From: a virus
Length of the DNA stretch: 38,266 bases
Reading direction: 5' to 3' (one strand)
IMG/VR virus record: IMGVR_UViG_3300029265_000706
Location: 1 to 38,266 of that record
The notes beneath the pieces are model-generated. The model worked only from the letters and a program-made list of their open reading frames with translations. It was not told where the DNA came from and ran no database searches. Positions 16,195-23,461 of the stretch are shown one piece after another; the stretch's first letter is position 1; every line of letters starts with the position of its first letter. Both the position numbers and the translations under genes were made by a program.

Positions 16195-16556
16195 TTATTT
16201 TTCATTACTAACTGAGCTATAATACCATAATTAGATATATCAATAAAACTATCAATCATAGGTTCATCATTAACATAACTTTTACCTTTACGTTTAAGCA
16301 TGTTTTTTAGGCGGTTTATCTTGTCATTACAGCGCAACCAAATACCAGTCAACGAGAGTTGTATATCTTCATCTTCTACGAGTGTAGACCCTAAAGAAAT
16401 ATTTCCTAAACCATAATCCATCATCTTTCCAGCAAATAACTCATATTGTTCTTTTTGAATTTGTCTAAATTCCTCTGCTAACGATGGGTATGTTTTTTCA
16501 AACATGGTAATTACTTCAACAACATCCATATTATCTGAAATTTCATTTATATTCAT
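16185..16556 (-). CDS. DUF1599 / nucleotide-modification-associated domain protein
   Basis: 123 residues. KMMDYG (44-49), LRCNDKINRL (75-84) and EPMIDSFIDISNYGII (99-114) match my recollection of DUF1599, also called nucleotide modification associated domain 1 (Nmad1), whose members occur in phage loci for modified nucleotides. Acidic and Lys residues in an all-helical layout recall MazG-type NTP pyrophosphatases, but the activity is not established. It lies between replication and sugar genes. If the assignment holds, it hints at a further base or nucleotide modification. Confidence 0.55.
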   Translation of the reverse strand: MNINEISDNMDVVEVITMFEKTYPSLAEEFRQIQKEQYELFAGKMMDYGLGNISLGSTLVEDEDIQLSLTGIWLRCNDKINRLKNMLKRKGKSYVNDEPMIDSFIDISNYGIIAQLVMKNKWK

Positions 16557-16557
16557 A

Positions 16558-16797
16558 TTATATAACTTGTCTTAGTAATGATGTAGATGACGTTTTATCT
16601 AAATATTTTTCTATTGTTTCTAACCTCTCATCAGCATCAGCTAACATAGCAAGTGCTTCTTCGGCGTTTTTATAAAAATCATCTGTGGAATGATCACCTA
16701 TACCTGCTGGGGTTACTTCTAGTAATTCTAAGGTTAATAATGCTTTTGCTTTATCAGCTATTGCTGATGTGCGGAGCATGTTTTTTAATTTACTCAT
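16558..16797 (-). CDS. Hypothetical helical 79-aa protein
   Basis: 79 residues, Ala/Leu/Glu-rich and predicted fully helical, with a possible short coiled coil in NAEEALAMLADADERLETIE. Its start overlaps the stop of the gp62-like gene by 4 bp, and it ends 1 bp before the DUF1599 gene. It may be a small replication accessory protein by position only. The family is unknown. Confidence 0.6.
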   Translation of the reverse strand: MSKLKNMLRTSAIADKAKALLTLELLEVTPAGIGDHSTDDFYKNAEEALAMLADADERLETIEKYLDKTSSTSLLRQVI

Positions 16798-17222
16798 GGT
16801 TTTAACAATTTAGTTATTTCTTTTTTTTCATTACCCATTAAAGATAATATGTTTTTTATCTCTAATTTTCCTAACATATCGATGTATGTATCTGCTTCTT
16901 TAGAACTACACTCAAAATACTTAGATATTAATAATAATAAATCTTTATTCTTAGGTTTTGTTTTGGATTTAACATATTGATTCCAAACTTTCTTTCGTGG
17001 TAAAATATTACGATAGAAGTTATAAATTCCTAATTTATCAGTAGGTAATATTCTTTGAGCTAAATTAGAGATTTCTATGTGGTTCTGTCCCATACTTATT
17101 ATGCGATGAACCACATAGGCGTTAAATACGCTCCAATCCTTATTTGAAAATTTAGATGGTGGTGTTTTAAGTACATAAATGTGCTCCATCCAGTCAAATA
17201 CTGATTTTATCTCCTTAGTCAT
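16794..17222 (-). CDS. 62: Clamp loader small subunit, gp62-like
   Basis: 142 residues. The helical protein has the order seen in T4-like gp62: a VFNAYVVHRIISMG helix pair, then IYNFYRNILPRKKVWNQYVK (68-87), whose LPRKK-W segment is the best conserved part of gp62. It would form the gp44-gp62 clamp loader that opens gp45 at primer ends. It is shorter than T4 gp62 (187 aa). The gp44 gene lies one small gene upstream, as expected for a clamp-loader operon. Similarity is recognised by eye and is moderate. Confidence 0.65.
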   Translation of the reverse strand: MTKEIKSVFDWMEHIYVLKTPPSKFSNKDWSVFNAYVVHRIISMGQNHIEISNLAQRILPTDKLGIYNFYRNILPRKKVWNQYVKSKTKPKNKDLLLLISKYFECSSKEADTYIDMLGKLEIKNILSLMGNEKKEITKLLKP

Positions 17223-17228
17223 ATTGTT

Positions 17229-17483
17229 TTAATCGTTAATTACGTGATTTTCATAATCTTTTCTTAACTCTGCGGGTATTGTATCTTTTAGAATTTTACC
17301 AGAGATTGGATCATAAAAGATTGGAATAGGCATAACTGCATCTTCTTCAGCACCAACTACGAATTTAGAAACTTTACGTAAAATAACTCCTTGTTGGAAT
17401 ACTACATTACCTTCCTCAGTTTCTACTATTTGTGTGTTTTTTAAATCTACATTTAGATTCATGTTTTCTTTTTGTTCTGACAT
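17229..17483 (-). CDS. Hypothetical 84-aa protein between clamp-loader genes
   Basis: 84 residues, soluble, with a beta-rich centre (GNVVFQQGVILRKVSKF) and a proline-rich VMPIPIFYDPISGKI turn. It lies 6 bp upstream of gp62 and 14 bp downstream of gp44, so it is made together with the clamp loader. No motif allows a function. It might be a small replisome partner. Confidence 0.6.
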   Translation of the reverse strand: MSEQKENMNLNVDLKNTQIVETEEGNVVFQQGVILRKVSKFVVGAEEDAVMPIPIFYDPISGKILKDTIPAELRKDYENHVIND

Positions 17484-17497
17484 TTTTTATTTTTTAT

Positions 17498-18412
17498 TTA
17501 TTTAATTAATTTTATTAATTGGTGGATTAAACTCATAGTACAAATCTCTTTATCTATTCTAAAATTTGATTGGTACGAACATTCATTTATATAATAAGCA
17601 ACCATTCCTTCCTTACCAGGAGCAAAATTATCAGCATTATTATAAAGGTATTTATAAAGTTCTTCAAAATCATTAGAACCTGAATCTGCTATTATTTGTC
17701 TAATTGTCTTCCATGATTTATTACCTAATAATTCCTTCATTACTTGAGACATATAATTAGATGATACAAGTACCGATTTATCAATTATTAGATTATTGTC
17801 TTGAGTTGATAGTTGTATGGTATTAAGACATTTACGCAAATCTGGATAGAATTGATTTACAATTATTGCTATATCTTCTAACTCAAATGATGTTTTTTCC
17901 TTATCTAATATCCAAGCTATGTGTTTAGCTACATCTGATTTAGAGGGAGGGATGATTTTAAGTACTTGACATCTTGATTGAAGAGGATCAATAATACGCT
18001 CTACATAATTACAAGTCATTATAAATCTAGTATTGCGTGAGAATGTCTCAATAACATTTCGAAGTGATGCTTGTGCCTGTATTGTAAGAAAATCTGCTTC
18101 ATCTAATATTACCACTTTAAGAGGTTTAAAAGATGCTGTACTAGCAAATCCTGATACTTTATCTCTAATAGTTTCAATACCTCTTTCATCTGAAGCATTA
18201 ATGTAGAGGTAATCACAATCAAGATTTTTAACTATTAATTTAGCTAAGGTTGTTTTTCCACAACCTGCCGAACCGTAAAAAATGAGGTTTTGAATATCAT
18301 TTTGACCTAAGTATTGTGCTATTGTTGCTTTAATATGAGCATTACCTACAAAAGTTTCTAATACTTGTGGGCGATATTTCTCAACTAAGAGTGAATGTTC
18401 TTTATTTTCCAT
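17498..18412 (-). CDS. 44: Clamp loader large subunit, gp44-like AAA+ ATPase
   Basis: 304 residues, close to T4 gp44 (319 aa). It begins with LVEKYRPQVLETFVGN, the N-terminal signature of clamp-loader ATPases. It has Walker A GSAGCGKTT (47-55), Walker B VVILDEAD (100-107) and SRC with the arginine finger (146-148). As a homotetramer with gp62 it would load the gp45 clamp using ATP. It has its own promoter at 18429-18460 and heads an operon with gp62. Confidence 0.92.
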   Translation of the reverse strand: MENKEHSLLVEKYRPQVLETFVGNAHIKATIAQYLGQNDIQNLIFYGSAGCGKTTLAKLIVKNLDCDYLYINASDERGIETIRDKVSGFASTASFKPLKVVILDEADFLTIQAQASLRNVIETFSRNTRFIMTCNYVERIIDPLQSRCQVLKIIPPSKSDVAKHIAWILDKEKTSFELEDIAIIVNQFYPDLRKCLNTIQLSTQDNNLIIDKSVLVSSNYMSQVMKELLGNKSWKTIRQIIADSGSNDFEELYKYLYNNADNFAPGKEGMVAYYINECSYQSNFRIDKEICTMSLIHQLIKLIK

Positions 18413-18428
18413 AACTTTTTATTATACT

Positions 18429-18460
18429 TAAATATACGAATAGTATTTGGCTTATCCAAA
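18429..18460 (-). promoter_or_regulatory. Bacteroidetes-type promoter
   Basis: Read leftward: TTTGG (18460-18456), a 19-bp spacer ending TTCG, TATATTTA (18436-18429). It drives the gp44 gene starting at 18412 with a leader of about 12 nt. Confidence 0.8.
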
Positions 18461-18739
18461 TTAAACCCCTTGCTTAAAATGATTTTCACCATATAAACTA
18501 TAAGTTTTAGGTTCTTCTTCTGGTATTTCACATTCATGTGATGAGATAGCATAAAGTTTACTATCAAGTGGATCTAATCTATATGCTCCTCTAAATTCAG
18601 TTAGCTTGAGGAAAGCTTCTAAAGCATCTGTAAGTGATTTAAAAACTTCTTTTTTAGGATCACTAACTAAAATCCAATTATCACCTGGAGCACGCCTGTT
18701 AGCAATTAATTCATTATGTTCTACTCTTTCTACACTCAT
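18461..18739 (-). CDS. Hypothetical 92-aa protein downstream of groEL
   Basis: 92 residues. The centre KSLTDALEAFLKLTEFRGAY suggests one amphipathic helix after two strands, and the C-terminus is acidic and Pro-rich. It follows groEL across a strong hairpin (18754-18789) and ends against the -33 box of the gp44 promoter. The 106-aa protein upstream of groES (20764-21084) has a loosely similar strand-helix layout, but homology is not established. The function is unknown. Confidence 0.6.
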   Translation of the reverse strand: MSVERVEHNELIANRRAPGDNWILVSDPKKEVFKSLTDALEAFLKLTEFRGAYRLDPLDSKLYAISSHECEIPEEEPKTYSLYGENHFKQGV

Positions 18740-18753
18740 AATTAATACATTTT

Positions 18754-18789
18754 TTTATCGGGGGACTTAAAACTACATCCCCCGATAAA
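18754..18789. other. Strong intergenic stem-loop, not a terminator
   Basis: Twelve perfect base pairs (TTTATCGGGGGA with TCCCCCGATAAA) around a 12-nt loop between groEL and the next gene. The minus strand shows A residues, not a U-tract, after the stem. A role in RNA stability, processing or translation of the next gene is more likely than termination. Confidence 0.65.
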
Positions 18790-18807
18790 TGGTTTTATAT
18801 TACATAA

Positions 18808-20427
18808 TTAATACATTGGATCTGATGGTGAAGTTTCTGATTTTGGATAATCAACTACAACACATTCCGTAAGTAAAATTGTTCCTGCTACTGAAGCTGC
18901 ATTTTCTAATGCTGTTTTTGTTACTTTAGTTGGATCTAAAATACCTGCTTTTTTCATATTAACAACTTTTTCGGTTTTTAGATTATAACCAGCCCAAACA
19001 CCTTCATCATTACCTAACAATTGATACTTACCAATCATTTGTGCATCTGTAGATGTATAACCAGCGTTTGTTAGAATTTGTTCAAATGGTTTACCACAAG
19101 CTTCATATACAATTTGAGAACCTATACTAGCCTTAGTAATAGCTTCACGTGCATATAATAATGCAGCACCTCCACCAGGAACAATACCACCTTCTAATGC
19201 AGCTTTAGTAGCATGTAAAGCATCATCAACTCTATCTTTCTTCTCACCCATTTCTACTTCAGTGTGACCACCTACATGGATAATAGAAACACCACCTACC
19301 ATTTTAGCTAAACGATTTTGCAGTTGTTCTGTAATGAATGGAGTTTCGGATTGGTTTAATTGAGTTTGTAATTCACTAACTCTTTGGTTAATAGCTACTT
19401 CATCACCTTTCCCATCAACAATAGTTGTTTCTTCTTTAGAAATCGTAACTGTTCTAGCTTCTCCAAACCAATCATAAGAGAATTTATCAAGCTTCATTCC
19501 TTTATCTTTATCAAATACAGTTCCACCTGTTAAAGTTGCAATGTCTTCAAGAATTAATTTTCTTCTATCTCCAAAATCTGGTGCTTTAACTGCTGCTACC
19601 TTTAGAATACCTCTTGCTTTATTAACAATTAAAGTTGCAAGTGCTTCACTATCAATATCTTCAGCAATAATTAGTAAAGATTTATTCTTATTAGAAACAT
19701 TTTCTAAAATTGGGAGTAATTCTTTAACAGTTGTAAATTTATGATCTGCTATTAAAATGTATGGATCTTCCAAAGTACAAGTCATACTATTATTATCAGT
19801 TACAAAAAAGTGGGATTTATAACCTCTACCAAATTGCATACCTTCTACAGTTTCAAGATAAGTTTCACCTGATTTACTTTCTTCAATGTGTACTACACCA
19901 TCACGTCCTACTTTTTCAATTGCTGTTGAAATCAATTTACCTACCTCAACATCATTGTTAGCTGAGATTGTGGCAATTTGTTCTAATTGGTCTTCATTAG
20001 AAATTTCCTGTGAAATGTTTTCTCTAAGGAAAGTTATTACTTCATTTACAGCTAAATCAATATCACGTTTAATTTCTACAGCATTTTCACCATTATTGAG
20101 GTGTTTTAAACCAGCTTTAACTAATTCTCGAGCTAATAGAGTGGAAGTAGTTGTTCCATCACCAGCCTTTTCAGCTGTCTGTAATGCTGCTTCTTTCACC
20201 ATTTGAACCCCTAAATTTTGAGTTAAATCTTCTACCTCAATGTGTTTAGCTACAGTAACACCATCTTTTGTGTGGATAGGTTTACCTGGTCTATCTGTAC
20301 TTGTTGTATCAATTAATACATTTCTACCATTAGGTCCTAAGGTACATACAACGGCATCTGCTAACACATTGATACCCTCCATTAACTCTGCACGGGATTG
20401 AGTCCCAAATCTTACTTGTTTTTTCAT
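18808..20427 (-). CDS. groL: Chaperonin GroEL (complete)
   Basis: 539 residues, essentially full length for a bacterial GroEL (548 in E. coli). TLGPNGRNVLID and the ATP-site GDGTTTSTLLA (89-99) are intact, as are the catalytic Asp in RVDDALHATKAAL and IVPGGGAALL. The apical and intermediate domains are complete. The C-terminus ends SPSDPMY and lacks the usual Gly-Gly-Met tail that sits in the ring cavity. It is encoded right after groES, so the phage carries a complete pair. It probably folds phage proteins such as the capsid protein late in infection. Confidence 0.95.
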   Translation of the reverse strand: MKKQVRFGTQSRAELMEGINVLADAVVCTLGPNGRNVLIDTTSTDRPGKPIHTKDGVTVAKHIEVEDLTQNLGVQMVKEAALQTAEKAGDGTTTSTLLARELVKAGLKHLNNGENAVEIKRDIDLAVNEVITFLRENISQEISNEDQLEQIATISANNDVEVGKLISTAIEKVGRDGVVHIEESKSGETYLETVEGMQFGRGYKSHFFVTDNNSMTCTLEDPYILIADHKFTTVKELLPILENVSNKNKSLLIIAEDIDSEALATLIVNKARGILKVAAVKAPDFGDRRKLILEDIATLTGGTVFDKDKGMKLDKFSYDWFGEARTVTISKEETTIVDGKGDEVAINQRVSELQTQLNQSETPFITEQLQNRLAKMVGGVSIIHVGGHTEVEMGEKKDRVDDALHATKAALEGGIVPGGGAALLYAREAITKASIGSQIVYEACGKPFEQILTNAGYTSTDAQMIGKYQLLGNDEGVWAGYNLKTEKVVNMKKAGILDPTKVTKTALENAASVAGTILLTECVVVDYPKSETSPSDPMY

Positions 20428-20435
20428 ATTTTTAT

Positions 20436-20735
20436 TTAAATTGTATTAATTTTTGCTAGGATTTGATTTTCTGGACCTACCCAATATTCTTCACTATCAT
20501 ATGGGAGTTTTGTAAATCCTTGAGTAGGTAAAACAACTACATCCCCTACTTTACTTATAGTTTTAATAAAATCACCTGTTATAGTGTGTTGACCAGGACC
20601 TACTGAAATAACTTCTCCTATTTGGTTTTTTTCATTTCCCATATCTGGAACAATAATTGAACCATATTGGGTTTCTTCTGTTTCTACAGATTTTACGATA
20701 ACAGCATTAAATAATGCTTCTAATTCTTTACTCAT
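20436..20735 (-). CDS. groS: Co-chaperonin GroES
   Basis: 99 residues, the normal GroES size. Residues 10-35 match the GroES opening (FNAVIVKSVETEETQYGSI), IVPDMGNEKNQIGEVISVG covers the mobile loop with its hydrophobic IVP-type edge, and the GDVVVLP strand follows. It would form the heptameric lid on the phage or host GroEL. It lies 8 bp upstream of groEL. T4 uses gp31 instead, so this is a bacterial-type GroES rather than a gp31 relative. Confidence 0.9.
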   Translation of the reverse strand: MSKELEALFNAVIVKSVETEETQYGSIIVPDMGNEKNQIGEVISVGPGQHTITGDFIKTISKVGDVVVLPTQGFTKLPYDSEEYWVGPENQILAKINTI

Positions 20736-20763
20736 AATTGGTTTTTGTTTTTGATGTTAATTT

Positions 20764-21084
20764 TTATAATCCTTCCGGATATTTTTGTAATTTTTGTAAT
20801 TCTGCTAATAATATCTTCCATTCATCAACATATTCTCTAATACTAGAATAATTTCTACCTTTAAAATTTAATTTTAACTTAGCGATACATTGTAAAGCTG
20901 CTCCAAAAGATTGGTAATGTCCTTGAGGTTTTTCATAAACTACCCCTTTTGTCCCTTTTTTGAGAACATCTCCTGCTCTTGTTTTTTTAGGAGCAACTGA
21001 CTCATATACTGTGTAACAATATGCGTCTTTACCTACATAGTAGGGTTCTAAAAGAGGATCTCTAATTGTGCTGTTGTTTGACAT
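20764..21084 (-). CDS. Hypothetical 106-aa protein
   Basis: 106 residues, basic, with a C-terminal helical part (YVDEWKILLAELQKLQKYPE) and several strands before it. It lies between hsp20 and groES with a weak promoter upstream (21109-21140). No motif is recognised. Position alone suggests co-expression with the chaperones. Confidence 0.6.
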   Translation of the reverse strand: MSNNSTIRDPLLEPYYVGKDAYCYTVYESVAPKKTRAGDVLKKGTKGVVYEKPQGHYQSFGAALQCIAKLKLNFKGRNYSSIREYVDEWKILLAELQKLQKYPEGL

Positions 21085-21108
21085 ATAACTTTATTTATTT
21101 ATTTGACG

Positions 21109-21140
21109 TGAATGTACGAAAAATATTGCGTTAGGACACG
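21109..21140 (-). promoter_or_regulatory. Promoter-like site with atypical -33
   Basis: TTCGTACATTCA gives the spacer end and -7 box (21120-21109), while the -33 position reads CGTGT inside the inverted repeat 21131-21142. It could drive the 106-aa gene and the groES-groEL operon. The site at 2552 shows the same CGTG/TACATT combination. Confidence 0.4.
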
Positions 21141-21142
21141 CT
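21131..21142. repeat. Inverted repeat, left copy, flanking hsp20
   Basis: TTAGGACACGCT on the plus strand. It is the exact reverse complement of 21628-21639 on the other side of hsp20 and overlaps the -33 region of the next promoter-like site. It could be an operator shared by both chaperone transcripts. Confidence 0.6.
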
Positions 21143-21157
21143 ATTTTAATGAAACCT

Positions 21158-21577
21158 TTATTTTATTTTAATTGATTTTGGTTTTTTAGATTCCGCAATT
21201 GGAATAAATAAATGAAGTAAACCATCCTTCATTTCTGCTTCTAATTGTTCAAGTTCGAACTTAGCTGCTACTTTATAACCTAAGTTAAAAGATCTTTTAG
21301 CTAATCCTTTATAGATATAGTTACTGTAATCTTCTATTTCTTCGGTTGATTTATCATAGATAATTTTTAAAAGATCACCATCAATTTCTAATTTGATGTC
21401 CTTTTTAGTTAACCCAGTACAAGCTATGTCAAAGTGAAGCCCGTCTTTGTCGTAATAAATGTCTAGTGGGTGGGGTTGTTTGTTTTCAAACGTGGTTGGT
21501 TGAAAAGCTCCGTCTGCCTTGAATAGGTTACGGAATAAAATGTCGAATTTCGACTGTTCATTAATTAATGTACTCAT
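21158..21577 (-). CDS. Small heat-shock protein, Hsp20/alpha-crystallin
   Basis: 139 residues, the usual size for bacterial Hsp20. The alpha-crystallin domain spans about residues 30-125, with LDIYYDKDGLHFDIACTGL at its start, DLLKIIYDKS, and the closing AEMKDGLLHLFIPI, which replaces the usual A-x-x-x-n-G-v-L. A short C-terminal IPI-type tail follows. It holds unfolded proteins for refolding and lies next to groES-groEL. Hsp20 genes are known in marine T4-like phages. The leader carries a small hairpin and one copy of a 12-bp inverted repeat. Confidence 0.85.
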   Translation of the reverse strand: MSTLINEQSKFDILFRNLFKADGAFQPTTFENKQPHPLDIYYDKDGLHFDIACTGLTKKDIKLEIDGDLLKIIYDKSTEEIEDYSNYIYKGLAKRSFNLGYKVAAKFELEQLEAEMKDGLLHLFIPIAESKKPKSIKIK

Positions 21578-21627
21578 ATCATTTGTTTTTTGTGGGACCT
21601 AAGTTCCCGATTAATTTAAAAAATAAC

Positions 21628-21639
21628 AGCGTGTCCTAA
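21628..21639. repeat. Inverted repeat, right copy, upstream of hsp20
   Basis: AGCGTGTCCTAA on the plus strand, the exact reverse complement of 21131-21142. It lies about 50 bp upstream of the hsp20 start, in a region without a TTTGG/TATATTTA promoter, so it may belong to a different control element. Confidence 0.6.
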
Positions 21640-21694
21640 ACTACAATATTATTTCGGTATACATATATAAAATTTTATTTTCTTTATTTTTTTC

Positions 21695-22429
21695 CTAAAA
21701 ATCTGTATCAGATCTTCTTACCATAAAGTATTCACTATAATTTCCTTCACTCTTAAATTCAAATTTTAACAACCCCATTGAACTAAGAAATAATTTACCT
21801 TCTTCCATACCTTTGTTAGCTTGAAGAATAGTTTTAAATACATCACTATTGTAAGGTGTTTGTAAATTCAACTCATCAACTCTTCCTTTTACCTGATATG
21901 TTATTTTATTATTATGTCCGGCTTCATCACCAAATACAAACTCAACAACATTTACATCATCTAAATTTTTAGTTGTAGTTATTAACATATTATCTACTTG
22001 AGAAAGTGCACTTTTAGCTTTAATCAAGTTTGTAACATCATCAGCTTCTAAATCTAATTCTACAACCCAATCTTGAGTATTTACAGTACCAACTTTACCA
22101 ATAAGTAGAGGATCTGATAGTGCATACGTTAAATTAAAATTAAGATCTGATATTTTAAGTTTAGTATAAATAGCATTATTTTTTTCTAATTCTAAGAGTA
22201 GATCACCATTACAGATAGATACTAAACTCTGTAATTTTTTAGTATCATATATAGAAATGCTACCATCCTCCATATCAAAATTATTACAAGTTACCTTACC
22301 TATAACATCCTTAGTGGGTGTCATAAAATCAATACTTAGATTATTATCTTTAATAACCCATTTCACAGATTCATTTAATCCTAAATAATACTTATCAATT
22401 ATACTTTGTAGTTGTATTTTACTTATCAT
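21695..22429 (-). CDS. 45: Sliding clamp, gp45-like DNA polymerase processivity factor
   Basis: 244 residues, near T4 gp45 (228 aa). Two repeated domains of alternating strands and helices are visible, with MISKIQLQSIIDKYYLGLNE at the start and a YDTKKLQSLVSICNG segment in the first domain. It should form the trimeric ring that tethers the polymerase. It has its own promoter at 22449-22480 and lies directly downstream of the polymerase gene. The assignment rests on weak sequence similarity plus exact T4-like context. Confidence 0.8.
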   Translation of the reverse strand: MISKIQLQSIIDKYYLGLNESVKWVIKDNNLSIDFMTPTKDVIGKVTCNNFDMEDGSISIYDTKKLQSLVSICNGDLLLELEKNNAIYTKLKISDLNFNLTYALSDPLLIGKVGTVNTQDWVVELDLEADDVTNLIKAKSALSQVDNMLITTTKNLDDVNVVEFVFGDEAGHNNKITYQVKGRVDELNLQTPYNSDVFKTILQANKGMEEGKLFLSSMGLLKFEFKSEGNYSEYFMVRRSDTDF

Positions 22430-22448
22430 TTTTATAACTTTTATATAT

Positions 22449-22480
22449 ATAATATACGAATTTATTTTAAATATTCCAAC
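22449..22480 (-). promoter_or_regulatory. Bacteroidetes-type promoter
   Basis: Read leftward: GTTGG (22480-22476), a 19-bp spacer ending TTCG, TATATTAT (22456-22449). It drives the sliding-clamp gene starting at 22429. Confidence 0.75.
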
Positions 22481-22482
22481 TT

Positions 22483-23418
22483 TTAATCTAAATTAAAGAA
22501 CATATCTTTGTAAGGGTTGAGGGATAATGACCAATCCAGATCAGAGTAAAAACCCTCTAATTTATTTAATAAGATAGATTCAAATATTTTCTTTCTATCA
22601 GCATATTGCTCTATAAACTTTTCTATCTTAGGAGGAAAATCAAAATCAAGAAAAGCAATCGCATCTATTTGGTAGGGGTTTGATTTTAAATAAATCCATT
22701 TTACTTTATCACCTTGTGTAATTGCATTATGATCCTTACTTAACCCCCAAAATTTAAGTAAATCATTATATCTAATAACTGCTCTAACTGCTGCTGGCGC
22801 ACCTTTTGCTACTATGGTAAACATCTCTCCAGCTCTAGCTTTACGTTCAGTATACTTATTAAGAGTTTTCACTGAAGTTGGATTACCTAATTGAGTTAAT
22901 GGGATACTACCATCTAATATTTGAATTTTAAATTCTTTAACACGAGCATCAATGTTTGATTGTTTTTCTCCTTTTAACACATCAACTAGTACTTTATGAA
23001 AAAATTTACCTAGTACAGGTGGAAAATTTGCTTTCTTAAACTCAAGTCCCTTTACATCAAGTGTCTCTTTTTTAATACCTTCTTGCTTAGTAATCCACTG
23101 AGCATATCTTCTAGTAGCTCTAAAATAAGCAGCACGGATAACTGCTTCAGTCTTCATTTCTAACCTATGTGCACCTTTTGCATTAAAGCAATTTGTAGCT
23201 AAATCACTATAAGAATCAGTAATAATATCTTGATATTTTAAAGCGATATCTTCTAACTTATCATCTTTTTCTTCACTAGGCATTTCCTCAAAATTAGGAT
23301 ATAAATGTCTTAATAGTGGTTCTGCGTGTACATAGATGGAATCTGTGTCTGAATATGCTACATAATTTATGTCGGTTGCATCGCATATCCACCATGGTAC
23401 ATCTTGTAAATGTTTCAT
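22483..23418 (-). CDS. 43B: DNA polymerase, C-terminal part (gp43B-like)
   Basis: 311 residues carrying polymerase motif C, YSDTDSIYV (22-30), with the two catalytic aspartates, followed by the palm end and the thumb (KGLEFKKANFPPVLGKF, then KTLNKYTERKARAGEMF). The C-terminus ends KDMFFNLD, which resembles the clamp-binding tail of T4 gp43. It lacks the exonuclease and motifs A and B, which are on the gene just upstream. The two products must associate to make an active enzyme. A real split gene is more likely than an error because 43 bp with an A/T-rich leader separate the two. Confidence 0.85.
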   Translation of the reverse strand: MKHLQDVPWWICDATDINYVAYSDTDSIYVHAEPLLRHLYPNFEEMPSEEKDDKLEDIALKYQDIITDSYSDLATNCFNAKGAHRLEMKTEAVIRAAYFRATRRYAQWITKQEGIKKETLDVKGLEFKKANFPPVLGKFFHKVLVDVLKGEKQSNIDARVKEFKIQILDGSIPLTQLGNPTSVKTLNKYTERKARAGEMFTIVAKGAPAAVRAVIRYNDLLKFWGLSKDHNAITQGDKVKWIYLKSNPYQIDAIAFLDFDFPPKIEKFIEQYADRKKIFESILLNKLEGFYSDLDWSLSLNPYKDMFFNLD

Positions 23419-23461
23419 AATTCTATATTTTCTTTATTTATTTTACCCAGTCCTGTTTATA

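Noticed and set aside
18385-18567. 60-codon minus-strand frame across the gp44 promoter
   Set aside because: It overlaps the 92-aa gene and the promoter at 18429-18460 and reads as an AT-rich chance frame.
18754-18789. Terminator after groEL
   Set aside because: No U-tract follows the stem on the transcribed strand; the run is A-rich there.
19886-20206. 106-codon plus-strand open frame opposite groEL
   Set aside because: Antisense shadow of a strongly conserved gene, with no start leader or promoter and no protein-like motif.
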